A stretch of 22,851 nucleotides of DNA from Stentor coeruleus (taxonomy: Eukaryota; Ciliophora; Heterotrichea; Heterotrichida; Stentoridae). This document shows positions 8,890-16,134 of the stretch, piece by piece (within the stretch, counting starts at the first letter, position 1; the number at the start of each line of letters is the position of its first letter). Location: assembly GCA_001970955.1 (NCBI GenBank), contig MPUH01001148.1:1-22851 (forward strand), in the 5' to 3' direction. A program made the position numbers and the translations under genes. The notes below the pieces were generated by a model. It had not been told where the DNA came from. It did no database searches and worked only from the letters and a program-made list of their open reading frames with translations.

Positions 8890-9251
8890 TTATAAAAGTG
8901 ATTTAATGTTGAGAAAAGTGGATAAATGATAAGAATTTATTAAATCATCAGAAAATTGTAAAAATATTAATATGATTAGAGATAGGAAATATAAACATAA
9001 AAGGTATTTGGGGTAAATATATATGATTATAATATAAAATTTGCATACTCACAAACTATGATAAAGTATAAAATCCATTATTTTTTAATACAACTGTCTA
9101 CTTGTTATAAATTTCTTAATTCAATCCAGCAATCTCTTTATCTATACAATTTCCCATTTTCTCAATTTGAAATTTTCAAAACAATCATAATCTTTACTCC
9201 TAAACCAACAAATACATATTTTCTTTGAAAATCATATTCAAATATAATAAT
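8890..9251. other. Divergent spacer between the pseudogene and a plus-strand gene
   Basis: About 8890-9020 is G-rich on the plus strand and about 9060-9230 is C-rich and G-poor. This is the same divergent-promoter signature as 4015-4751, left over on the pseudogene side. TATAATAAT lies directly before the ATG at 9252. Confidence 0.45.
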
Positions 9252-10256
9252 ATGAACATTGATTTAATCCGCACTCAATACCAGCGTTTTAGTTCTCAAG
9301 ATTTTGAACCATCTATGCGTGCTATGGGAGTAATGGACGAAATAATCAAATGTGATTACAAGGATTTTTTTAATTTGAAGCTTTTAGAAGTTCAAAACTT
9401 ATATAGAGCCGATAAAAAAGGTATACGTATGAGACATGAAAGTGATAATGTGATTTCTAAATGTGAAGGACCTTTACGAGAATCAGGGGATTTTGAAGTA
9501 GATTTTGATGATAAAGCATTTATAGAATCAGGAATCAATTTTATTGGGAGGATTAGGTTGACTAAAAACGGAAGAGACACGGTGGTAAGGGTTTTCGGTG
9601 AAGGAACTTTTGACCCAGCTTCTCGTGAAAAATACCTTTCAAAGCATGATTATATTGTAATAAACGGATTCTGTGTTGTAGCTTTATATGGTTGTCGACG
9701 AGGAGCAAAGGAAGACTTCATCGCTCGAGTGTTCAAACTAGCAAAAAACTCTTTATCAGCCAGAAAACATCCTTTAATGCTGAAATACATGAAATATCAA
9801 ATCAAAACCGCAGCTGCAGGTACAGATAGTCGAGATTATGGGGGCTTCCTCCGTTTGTGGGTTGACAGAAATAGGAAAAATATGCTTAAAAAAAAACATG
9901 AAGATTTGTTTAATTACACTTATACTTATGACCAATTTGATAAAAGCTTGATCCTCCCTTGCAAAACTTATATTGATTTACTTGTTAAATATAGGCAAGT
10001 TAATCATTTTCTTATAGCGTTTACTCAGTTACATCCTGAAGTGTATTTAAGGCCGACGACTGATTATGTGAAAAAATTGTGTGGGATGTCAACAACTTGT
10101 ATAGATTTAAGGGAATTAGAGGAAAGCGCTCAAGAGATAGAAGACAGGTATACGCAGAAAATCAGAGAAGCTATGGCTAAACGTGGTGGGGATTCTAACG
10201 ACCGGCCGAAACTTAGGGATTTAGCAACTAAATACTATAATTGTTGTGTTTTCTAA
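9252..10256 (+). CDS. Unknown soluble protein ending in a CaaX prenylation box
   Basis: This 334-aa protein belongs to no family I recognise. The start is the ATG at 9252 (MNIDLIRTQYQRF), preceded by TATAATAAT; the frame opens earlier only through a TTG. It is hydrophilic, without membrane helices or signal peptide, and mixed in charge, with a basic middle (RNRKNMLKKKHEDLF) and an acidic helical stretch near the end (LRELEESAQEIEDRYTQKI). The last four residues are CCVF before TAA, a CaaX box. A Phe in the last position is compatible with geranylgeranylation or farnesylation, so attachment to a membrane is inferred. Codon use is like its neighbours. Its 3' end overlaps the convergent minus-strand Arg-Gly-rich frame by 29 bases. 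Function unknown. Confidence 0.85.
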   Translation: MNIDLIRTQYQRFSSQDFEPSMRAMGVMDEIIKCDYKDFFNLKLLEVQNLYRADKKGIRMRHESDNVISKCEGPLRESGDFEVDFDDKAFIESGINFIGRIRLTKNGRDTVVRVFGEGTFDPASREKYLSKHDYIVINGFCVVALYGCRRGAKEDFIARVFKLAKNSLSARKHPLMLKYMKYQIKTAAAGTDSRDYGGFLRLWVDRNRKNMLKKKHEDLFNYTYTYDQFDKSLILPCKTYIDLLVKYRQVNHFLIAFTQLHPEVYLRPTTDYVKKLCGMSTTCIDLRELEESAQEIEDRYTQKIREAMAKRGGDSNDRPKLRDLATKYYNCCVF

Positions 10257-10536
10257 CTTCTGATTTTATTTGCCCATCAAACCAAACTGGGAGTTTTTCC
10301 CACTTTCCAAAACGATTTTCCACAAACCATAAATTCCCTTCAGTTCTTCCTTGTCTTGGCTGCTTAACTTCATCTCTATGGTCCCATTTGCCTCTAAATC
10401 TTCTACCTCTTCCTCTATCATCTCTTCCTCTTCCTCCACCTCCTCCTTCTCTTCCTCTATCATCCCATCTTCTTCCTCTAGACCTATAATCATAATGATG
10501 ATTTTCTCCACGTCCTCTACCTTTATCTTCACCCAA
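10228..10536 (-). CDS. Arg-Gly-rich (RGG-like) protein frame, start unresolved
   Basis: The frame encodes about 100 residues. The first half is an RG/RGG region (GRGRGENHHYDY, then RGREGGGGGRGRDDRGRGRR). The second half has regularly placed Trp (NLWFVENRFGKWEKLPVWF), ending in NNYSI and TAG. RGG stretches usually bind RNA and are targets of arginine methylation, which is family knowledge rather than proof of function. No ATG occurs in frame: the upstream end is a TTG directly preceded by TAG (10537-10539). That TAG could be an intron acceptor; a GT-AG stretch of 17 bp (10537-10553) exists and joins to an open frame reaching into the end of bL20m. A homopolymer miscall in the T7 or T8 run is also possible. 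The frame follows bL20m by about 80 bp and overlaps the convergent CaaX gene. Confidence 0.6.
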   Translation of the reverse strand: MGEDKGRGRGENHHYDYRSRGRRWDDRGREGGGGGRGRDDRGRGRRFRGKWDHRDEVKQPRQGRTEGNLWFVENRFGKWEKLPVWFDGQIKSEVRKHNNYSI

Positions 10537-10617
10537 CTAAAAAAATCTTTCACACCCCCTAATTTCCAAAAAAAAGCAAATCCCACATCTTCATTTATCT
10601 CCAAAAGCCTATTTATC

Positions 10618-11245
10618 CTACTTAGCCCAAAATTCATCATCATCCCAATCGCTTTCCCACACGCCATTCTTTTTCATTTTATCCATAGCTTCTTGTGATG
10701 GGCGTATAGGTTTACTATACTTAGGTATAAAGTCTTCCCTCCACTTGAATTCCTTTTCCATCGGTCTTGAAGCATTTTCTTCTAAAGTTGGTCTAGGCAT
10801 ACCAGGAAGTACAATCATCCCTAAATCAATCCCTTTATTAAAACTTTCTAAATCTCTTGGTCTATCTTCAGCACTAAGTCCAGTTTGTAATTTAATCTCA
10901 TCAACAACAGCTTTAAATGAATAAGGNTTTAATCTCATCAACAACAGCTTTAAATGAATAAGGTTCGTTTTTACAAAGCTCGCTAAGGATTTTTCTATCA
11001 ATTTCTATGTTGGAATGGTTGAGTCCGTATATAAACCTTGAGTATGGCATATTATGTTCTCGTACTGCTGCGTTTATTGATATGATCCAACTACGACGCA
11101 TAAGTCGTTTTTTAAGCTTACGTTCTTTATAAGCAGCTTGGAGGGCTCTATCAACACGAGGTGCTGCGACGGATATGCAGTTTTTCCCCTTGCCATAAAA
11201 ACCTTTGGCCAGCTTGAAGATTTTCTTGTAAGAAAAACTTGTCAT
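10618..11245 (-). CDS. MRPL20: Mitochondrial large-subunit ribosomal protein bL20m, frame broken by an assembly scar
   Basis: bL20 organises 23S-type rRNA in the large subunit; this is the nuclear-encoded mitochondrial form. From ATG 11243-11245 the family signature is clear: KIFKLAKGFYGKGKNC, RALQAAYKERKLKKRLMRR, SWIISINAAVREHNMPYSRF and IYGLNHSNIEIDRKILSEL. The bL20 core ends at about residue 105 (NEPYSFKAVVDEIK). An extension of about 90 residues follows (LQTGLSAEDRPRDLE to WDDDEFWAK, TAG), rich in Pro and Trp; bacterial bL20 stops near 118 residues. A 36-bp exact duplication separated by one N (10891-10963) shifts the frame by 37 bases. Counting one copy only gives 591 bases, an intact frame of 196 aa. 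TATAAAT precedes the ATG. There is no obvious presequence beyond the basic N-terminus, as is common for this protein. Confidence 0.92.
10891..10963. repeat. 36-bp exact direct duplication around a single N (assembly scar)
   Basis: Bases 10891-10926 and 10928-10963 are identical, with the only ambiguous base of the window (N, 10927) between them. The pair lies inside bL20m and breaks its frame. This is what results when two contig ends overlapping by 36 bases are joined by a nominal gap instead of being merged. Confidence 0.93.
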
Positions 11246-11936
11246 ATTTATAGGCTATTTAAAGCTTTAGGGCTAGTTTTAGAGTTTTATATGGTTTTTA
11301 ATACTAGTTTTAAATAGCTTTAGATATGTTGATATTAGTCACTTTATTTATAGAATATAAGGAAATTACTAGGGAGGGGTTTTTTATGGATTTTCGGAGA
11401 GTATCTTGAATATCAGGCTTGGAAATTGTTTTTTATGAAAGAAACCTGTGCATTTAGCGGCAAAGATGCTATTGAATGCAAAGAAAGTTAAAGTTAGTTA
11501 GTTTTTGATAGAATTTGAGGTTTTCTATACTAAGCTAGTTCTCGTATCATGTTATTTTTGGATTTTCTGTACTGAAGCATATAAATTTAAACTTGCCCTT
11601 AGCTTATTTTACATAGAAAATTTAAATCTTTTTTTGTAATTTTATATGCTGGTTTATAAGTTTGGTAATAATTCTTAATGCTGATAAATAGTATTTATTT
11701 TTTTCTAAGGATTGGTTGAATTTTTATATGATTTATGTTTGATGTATATTAAATTATTTAAAGGTGGATAGGTAATAATATGATGATTAAGACTTTTACT
11801 GACTCTCCTAGAAAATATTTGAATTATTAAGTATCTAAAGGTAGTTTATTAAAGTCCAGTAATTTGTATTAAAAATTAAACAGTCTTATATATTTTGATG
11901 CTTTAAACATTAGCTTTTTTATCAGAAATCATATAA
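11246..11936. other. Divergent spacer between bL20m and the TPR gene
   Basis: No gene or RNA seen. The plus strand is G-richer over about 11250-11560 (upstream side of the minus gene) and closer to balance near 11936. Long T-runs and TATATTTT occur before the plus-strand ATG, which is directly preceded by ATATAA. Confidence 0.4.
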
Positions 11937-14354
11937 ATGAGTAATCGTAGTATTAATCCTACAAGAAGTCAAGGTTTTTTGCCTCCTACCCAATTTTTCA
12001 GTTTGTTACATTCAAAGCTTAGAAGTTCTTTTCGAAATAAATCAGTTTCTATGTTTTTAGCTTCAAATCCAACAAAATTAAGTGAACAGATTAAAACTCC
12101 CAAAATTCGATCTTATATACCTGTAAAAAAGAAAGATATTGTCAATAATCTTGACCAAAATGACCTTTTCATGTGGTTTCTTATCAAAAAACGTAAAATG
12201 CGTGATTTAATCCCTGATATCGAGTTTTTGAAATACAGGGAAATTTGCTTAGAGATGATTTCTACACTTGGATCTTGTTGTGAAGCTCATTTTGGACTTG
12301 GGAAGATGTATGCGCACGAAGCTAATTTCGACACTGCCCTACAGCATATCCGTATAGCATTAAGCGAGAACAAAAATGATAAAACATATAATCTTTGGTA
12401 TTCCGTCCTCACTGCATTCCGTGCAAACTCTAAAAAGCGGGCCCTTCAAGCGAAAAAAGTATGCCACAGTAATCTCCATATAGCAATTTTAAAATCAGAC
12501 CCAAAGGCAATTGAAGTACTTTGGGCATTAATGCAATTATCCCAATCAGAATATTTGAAAATCGGCCTTGAAATCGAATCTCCTCAGCATTACGCTTCGA
12601 AAATCTATACTTTAGACCCTTATTACGGGGCTTTATCATGGAGTGATATTTTTTTAAACTCATTAGATGAAATAAAAGGTGAAAATTTACTTAACGAGCT
12701 TATAAATAATAATAAAAAACGCCCTGAAGCCTATTTGAAACTATGGCATTATTATTATTATCATACAAGAGATTATGCAAAGTCTTTAAATATTGCCGAA
12801 AATGCTTTTTTAAATGCAAATAGCAACGCAAGCTACTCAGTTGTGTTGTCATTGAACTATGCAAGAAGCCTTTTTAAAGCTGGAAAAGCACGTAGTTGTC
12901 TTGAGTTATTACAATTAGAATACACAAAACATTCTCTTTTTACTGTAATTCTCTACCACTACGGCCGATTCTGTGTAAAATCCAAAGATCAACATTTCCT
13001 TGGTTCAGCAATCGGAGCACTCGAAGAGTGCCTAAACACAACCTCCGAAGCTAGACATGGGCAGATTTACTACTGGCTCTCTAAAGCCTATCTTCAATCT
13101 GAAGAAAAACTTGAAGCATTTGCCTGTACAAAAAAAGCTATCCCAATCCTTTCTTGTACCTTAGATAAAATGGAATCAGAAGATCGTGATTATGAACGTA
13201 GTCTATGTCGTAAATTAAATGAACTCAAAGACATAATGAAAGATTTACATATACATCTTATAAGTATAGAAATGTTAGAAAAACTATTAGATGAGCCACC
13301 ATTAAAACTAGATGAATGTAAACTATATTGTTCTGCAGTAAAAGAATTTGATATACTTGAAGGGTTTATATACGAGTCTAAAATGTGGTGGAAATCAGGA
13401 AATTCTCAAAAAGCAAAAGAAACTTTATATAGTAAATTACATATGACAAGAGTTAAAATGAAAGTCTATCTTTTACTAGTTGAGTATTATGAAAATGAAG
13501 GTAATTATGATGATATGTTATCTATAAGTAAAGAAATGGTTAAAAAATGTAGAAGCCCAATGATCCCAGTTCAAGTATGGATATCAGCTAATATGATTTA
13601 TGCTAAATGCTTGATTAAACAGAATAAATTTCATGAAGCGATACTTGTATTTAAAACATTGGCCCAAGTGCAACCAATACCTTTTATCCCAGATGTGAGA
13701 TATACAAGAGAATTACAAAGAGCTTGTACAAGAGAAGAATTAGATGGGGTATTGAAAAAAATAAGCAATAATTGTTATAGGTATTCTTATCTGTCAAGTA
13801 ATTTGGCTGATTATCAGTTACAAAGATCGAAACTTGTTTGTTCTAAACAGTTCTGTGTACCTGTATTATTAGGTGAAGAAGAGGAGGATATAGAAATACT
13901 TAGTGAATGTACTAAAACTGGGTCAACAGATAAGTCAGATTCAGAACTTATTGGTAATCGGGTCCCTGAACCATTACCCAAGTCGAGGATTTCATCAATT
14001 CCTTGTGGAGACTCTGCAAATATTGGTTTTTCAGTAACAACTTCATATATGTTTTTATACAAAATCGGTAGGACTTGCTCGAAATATGGGGTTTTTTTAG
14101 ATGAAGGAATCCACGCTTTACATGACTTTCTTAATACACATCACTACTGGACATGTGAAGGAATTGAAGTTCATGAAGAACTTAAAGCTAAAGCTAAATA
14201 CTGGCTTGGAATGCTTTATTATCAAGCAAATCAAAACTCTTTAGCAGCTGAAGTTTTTAGAGATATTGGGTCTATGTTATTTCAACTTGGTCGTACCAAA
14301 ATGAGCACAGAAATAGCTAGAATCCTTAAAGATTTAAGTGAAATTCAAGATTAA
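11937..14354 (+). CDS. Large TPR-like helical-repeat protein
   Basis: This 805-aa protein has tetratricopeptide-style helix pairs over most of its length. Examples are CEAHFGLGKMYAHEANFDTA with ALQHIRIALSEN (about 113-145), YLKLWHYYYYHTRDYAKSL (about 265-285), YYWLSKAYLQSEEKLEAF (about 378-395), EAILVFKTLAQ (about 567-577) and YWLGMLYYQANQNSLAAEVF (about 761-780). The first 60 residues are basic, Ser-rich and probably disordered. An acidic loop (EEEEDIEILSE) lies near 646. TPR solenoids are protein-binding scaffolds, for instance in the anaphase-promoting complex or ciliary transport. Length and spacing loosely suggest an APC/C or ciliary subunit, but I see no diagnostic motif and leave it unnamed. 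ATATAA precedes the ATG. It ends at TAA only 6 bp from the stop of the convergent gene. Without membrane segments it is likely cytosolic or nuclear. Confidence 0.88.
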   Translation: MSNRSINPTRSQGFLPPTQFFSLLHSKLRSSFRNKSVSMFLASNPTKLSEQIKTPKIRSYIPVKKKDIVNNLDQNDLFMWFLIKKRKMRDLIPDIEFLKYREICLEMISTLGSCCEAHFGLGKMYAHEANFDTALQHIRIALSENKNDKTYNLWYSVLTAFRANSKKRALQAKKVCHSNLHIAILKSDPKAIEVLWALMQLSQSEYLKIGLEIESPQHYASKIYTLDPYYGALSWSDIFLNSLDEIKGENLLNELINNNKKRPEAYLKLWHYYYYHTRDYAKSLNIAENAFLNANSNASYSVVLSLNYARSLFKAGKARSCLELLQLEYTKHSLFTVILYHYGRFCVKSKDQHFLGSAIGALEECLNTTSEARHGQIYYWLSKAYLQSEEKLEAFACTKKAIPILSCTLDKMESEDRDYERSLCRKLNELKDIMKDLHIHLISIEMLEKLLDEPPLKLDECKLYCSAVKEFDILEGFIYESKMWWKSGNSQKAKETLYSKLHMTRVKMKVYLLLVEYYENEGNYDDMLSISKEMVKKCRSPMIPVQVWISANMIYAKCLIKQNKFHEAILVFKTLAQVQPIPFIPDVRYTRELQRACTREELDGVLKKISNNCYRYSYLSSNLADYQLQRSKLVCSKQFCVPVLLGEEEEDIEILSECTKTGSTDKSDSELIGNRVPEPLPKSRISSIPCGDSANIGFSVTTSYMFLYKIGRTCSKYGVFLDEGIHALHDFLNTHHYWTCEGIEVHEELKAKAKYWLGMLYYQANQNSLAAEVFRDIGSMLFQLGRTKMSTEIARILKDLSEIQD

Positions 14355-14360
14355 CTTTAT

Positions 14361-15227
14361 TTAATTAATATCAAAAATACTTGATGGGGAAACTTTATCC
14401 CAACCTCTAAGCATCATATCTTCATCTAATGAAAAACTCTCAATATTATTCTTGTTATTATTTATTATAGGCTTTTTTTTCGGGATTATTATGTTGACTA
14501 TTTTTGACTTAGATTCTGCTGGTTCTAAAGATAACTTTTTAGATTTTACTGATATGCTTTTGTATTTATTGTCTTGAAAAACAGGCTTTTTTGTATAGGT
14601 TTCTTGTTTAAATCTTCGGTTTTCTTGGTAGATGCTAAGATTTTTTTTTATAACAAGTTCTGGGCTTTTGGATTGATGATTGGGTTCAAAACTTTTAGGA
14701 AGGGAACTTCTGGAGATGATTTTTAGGAAAGTTGGCGACCCGTTTTGAGGGTTTTTTATGTTTTTCAGCTTAGGAAGGTATTTAATTAGCTTTTTGTCAT
14801 TGTTTGTGAATGAAGAATGCATATCGTTGCCGGGTTTGTAATATGGGATTTCAAAAGATCGTCCAGCTGATCGATTGTTATGGTTTGATGGTTTGTGGAA
14901 GTCTATACTCATAGATAATGCTTCTCTCATATTGTGGAAAGTAAAAATATGCTGTGTAGAATTTCTCACTTGCCTTATAGTACTTGAACTTGTATCTTTT
15001 TTAGCTTCTCTTGCACGTTCTTTATCCCTTTCTGTAAGAATTGCTAAGGAAGTTTCTGTTGTACCTAGTTCTTTAAATGCGTCAACTTCATATCCAAAAA
15101 CTTTCTTATGCTTTGTCAGTTTGTTAGTTGATTGTTTTATTATAGCTACAGGTGGGGATAATTTGCTAGAAAGCTTACTGATTATGTTGCTGATCCTTGT
15201 CCGTTCTCTTTCCAAAGAGTAATCCAT
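14361..15227 (-). CDS. Unknown basic, largely disordered protein
   Basis: This 288-aa protein has no recognisable family. The ATG at 15225-15227 (MDYSLERERTRISNIISKL) has TTATAT immediately upstream. The first 100 residues contain short charged helical stretches (LTERDKERAREAKKD). The rest is low-complexity, rich in Lys, Ser, Asn and Pro, with many basic patches (KSISVKSKKLSLEP, IIPKKKPIINNNKNN), and ends in an acidic patch with RGWDKVSPSSIFDIN before TAA. There are no membrane helices, cysteine motifs or catalytic signatures. Such composition is usual for cytoskeletal, basal-body or nuclear adaptor proteins in protists, but nothing visible chooses among them. Its 3' end faces the TPR gene with a 6-bp gap, so the two 3' untranslated regions must overlap. 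Confidence 0.75.
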   Translation of the reverse strand: MDYSLERERTRISNIISKLSSKLSPPVAIIKQSTNKLTKHKKVFGYEVDAFKELGTTETSLAILTERDKERAREAKKDTSSSTIRQVRNSTQHIFTFHNMREALSMSIDFHKPSNHNNRSAGRSFEIPYYKPGNDMHSSFTNNDKKLIKYLPKLKNIKNPQNGSPTFLKIISRSSLPKSFEPNHQSKSPELVIKKNLSIYQENRRFKQETYTKKPVFQDNKYKSISVKSKKLSLEPAESKSKIVNIIIPKKKPIINNNKNNIESFSLDEDMMLRGWDKVSPSSIFDIN

Positions 15228-15456
15228 ATATAAATCATATCTTCTTCAATAAGGTAAATATAATCTGCCATAGCTGATATGATGATTATATGAGAGATGG
15301 GTGTAGTTTTTGATAGTATCGATATTTAGATGTAAGTTTTGATAGAGATTGTGGATGCTACAAATTTAAATGCAGTGATTTGAATTAATTTTATGTATTA
15401 TTATTTTTAGCGCTCTATTCTTTATAGTATTGATTAAGTGTATTATAATAGTAAAT

Positions 15457-15744
15457 ATGAATCAGATTGATATGGCTATAATCTCTCTTGCAGGATATAT
15501 AGGAATTTCTGCAATTGGGTCTTTTGTCTTTCGTAATTGTTGTTCATCTAAAACTACTACACCAATTAATATCAAAAAAGTTATTTCTGATGATCAAGAA
15601 GCTTTTTGCGAAGTGTGCAATAGGGTATTTACAGATGATACGCAGATGATGCAACATAAAGCAAGTAAAGGACACCTTGATAAAGCTAAAAAGTTTAAAG
15701 GTTCTGAAGAATTTGTGTTGAGACAAAGGAAAAAGCATAAGTAA
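15457..15744 (+). CDS. Small membrane-anchored protein with a U1-type C2H2 zinc finger
   Basis: This 95-aa protein starts at the ATG at 15457 (MNQIDMAIISLAGYIG); an upstream TTG extends the frame but is unlikely. Residues about 6-26 form one hydrophobic helix, followed by CCSS and a short linker. Then comes a single zinc finger with spacing C-x2-C-x12-H-x5-H (FCEVCNRVF, then QHKASKGH), characteristic of the U1/jaz/matrin subclass rather than the classical DNA-binding kind. The end is very basic (LRQRKKHK, TAA). U1-type fingers typically bind double-stranded or structured RNA, or protein. Coupling to a membrane anchor suggests a tail facing the cytosol from ER, mitochondrial or other membrane; that is inference. 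TTATAATAG lies upstream of the ATG. No named family recognised. Confidence 0.8.
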   Translation: MNQIDMAIISLAGYIGISAIGSFVFRNCCSSKTTTPINIKKVISDDQEAFCEVCNRVFTDDTQMMQHKASKGHLDKAKKFKGSEEFVLRQRKKHK

Positions 15745-16134
15745 TTAGAATTTTAAGTCACTTATTAACTTTTTACAAGTTTTACATAAGTTTTTATAAG
15801 CTTTTATTATAAAACTCTTATAAATACTAATTATTGATATAATCATCATAATTCATATAAAATCTCGAATACCATCAATTATAGATACACTTATAGCTTA
15901 GTATATATTAATATACCCACATAAAAAAAATACCAATTTTCTCTTTAAAAACCTGATAATCACTATCCTAAACTCTCTCCAATAAACTATTCCTACAATA
16001 ATCTCCCATTATCTATAAAAATCATCATCCTAACTCACCTAAACCCAAAAAAAATCAAATCATTTCCCTTCAAACCTCCTATCTTTAACCCCATCTTTTC
16101 TCCTATCTTTTTAATTATTATAAAAGTGCATCTT
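15745..16134. other. Convergent spacer between the zinc-finger and phosphatase genes
   Basis: Nothing gene-like seen. From about 15950 to 16134 the plus strand is strikingly C-rich and G-poor, the 3'-flank signature of minus-strand genes in this window. Confidence 0.45.

Noticed and set aside
10266-10667. 133-aa minus-strand frame rich in Glu overlapping the RGG frame
   Set aside because: The Glu runs are a shifted reading of AGA/GGA codons, and its start lies inside the end of bL20m. Its first part remains relevant only as a possible spliced leader.
10241-10698. Ser/Pro-rich plus-strand frames opposite the RGG gene and the bL20m end
   Set aside because: They are complements of the Arg-Gly-rich and acidic codons on the minus strand; the minus frame has sensible codon use and follows bL20m.
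14875-15222. 115-aa hydrophobic plus-strand frame
   Set aside because: Antisense shadow of the basic disordered protein gene on the minus strand, with no independent promoter context.
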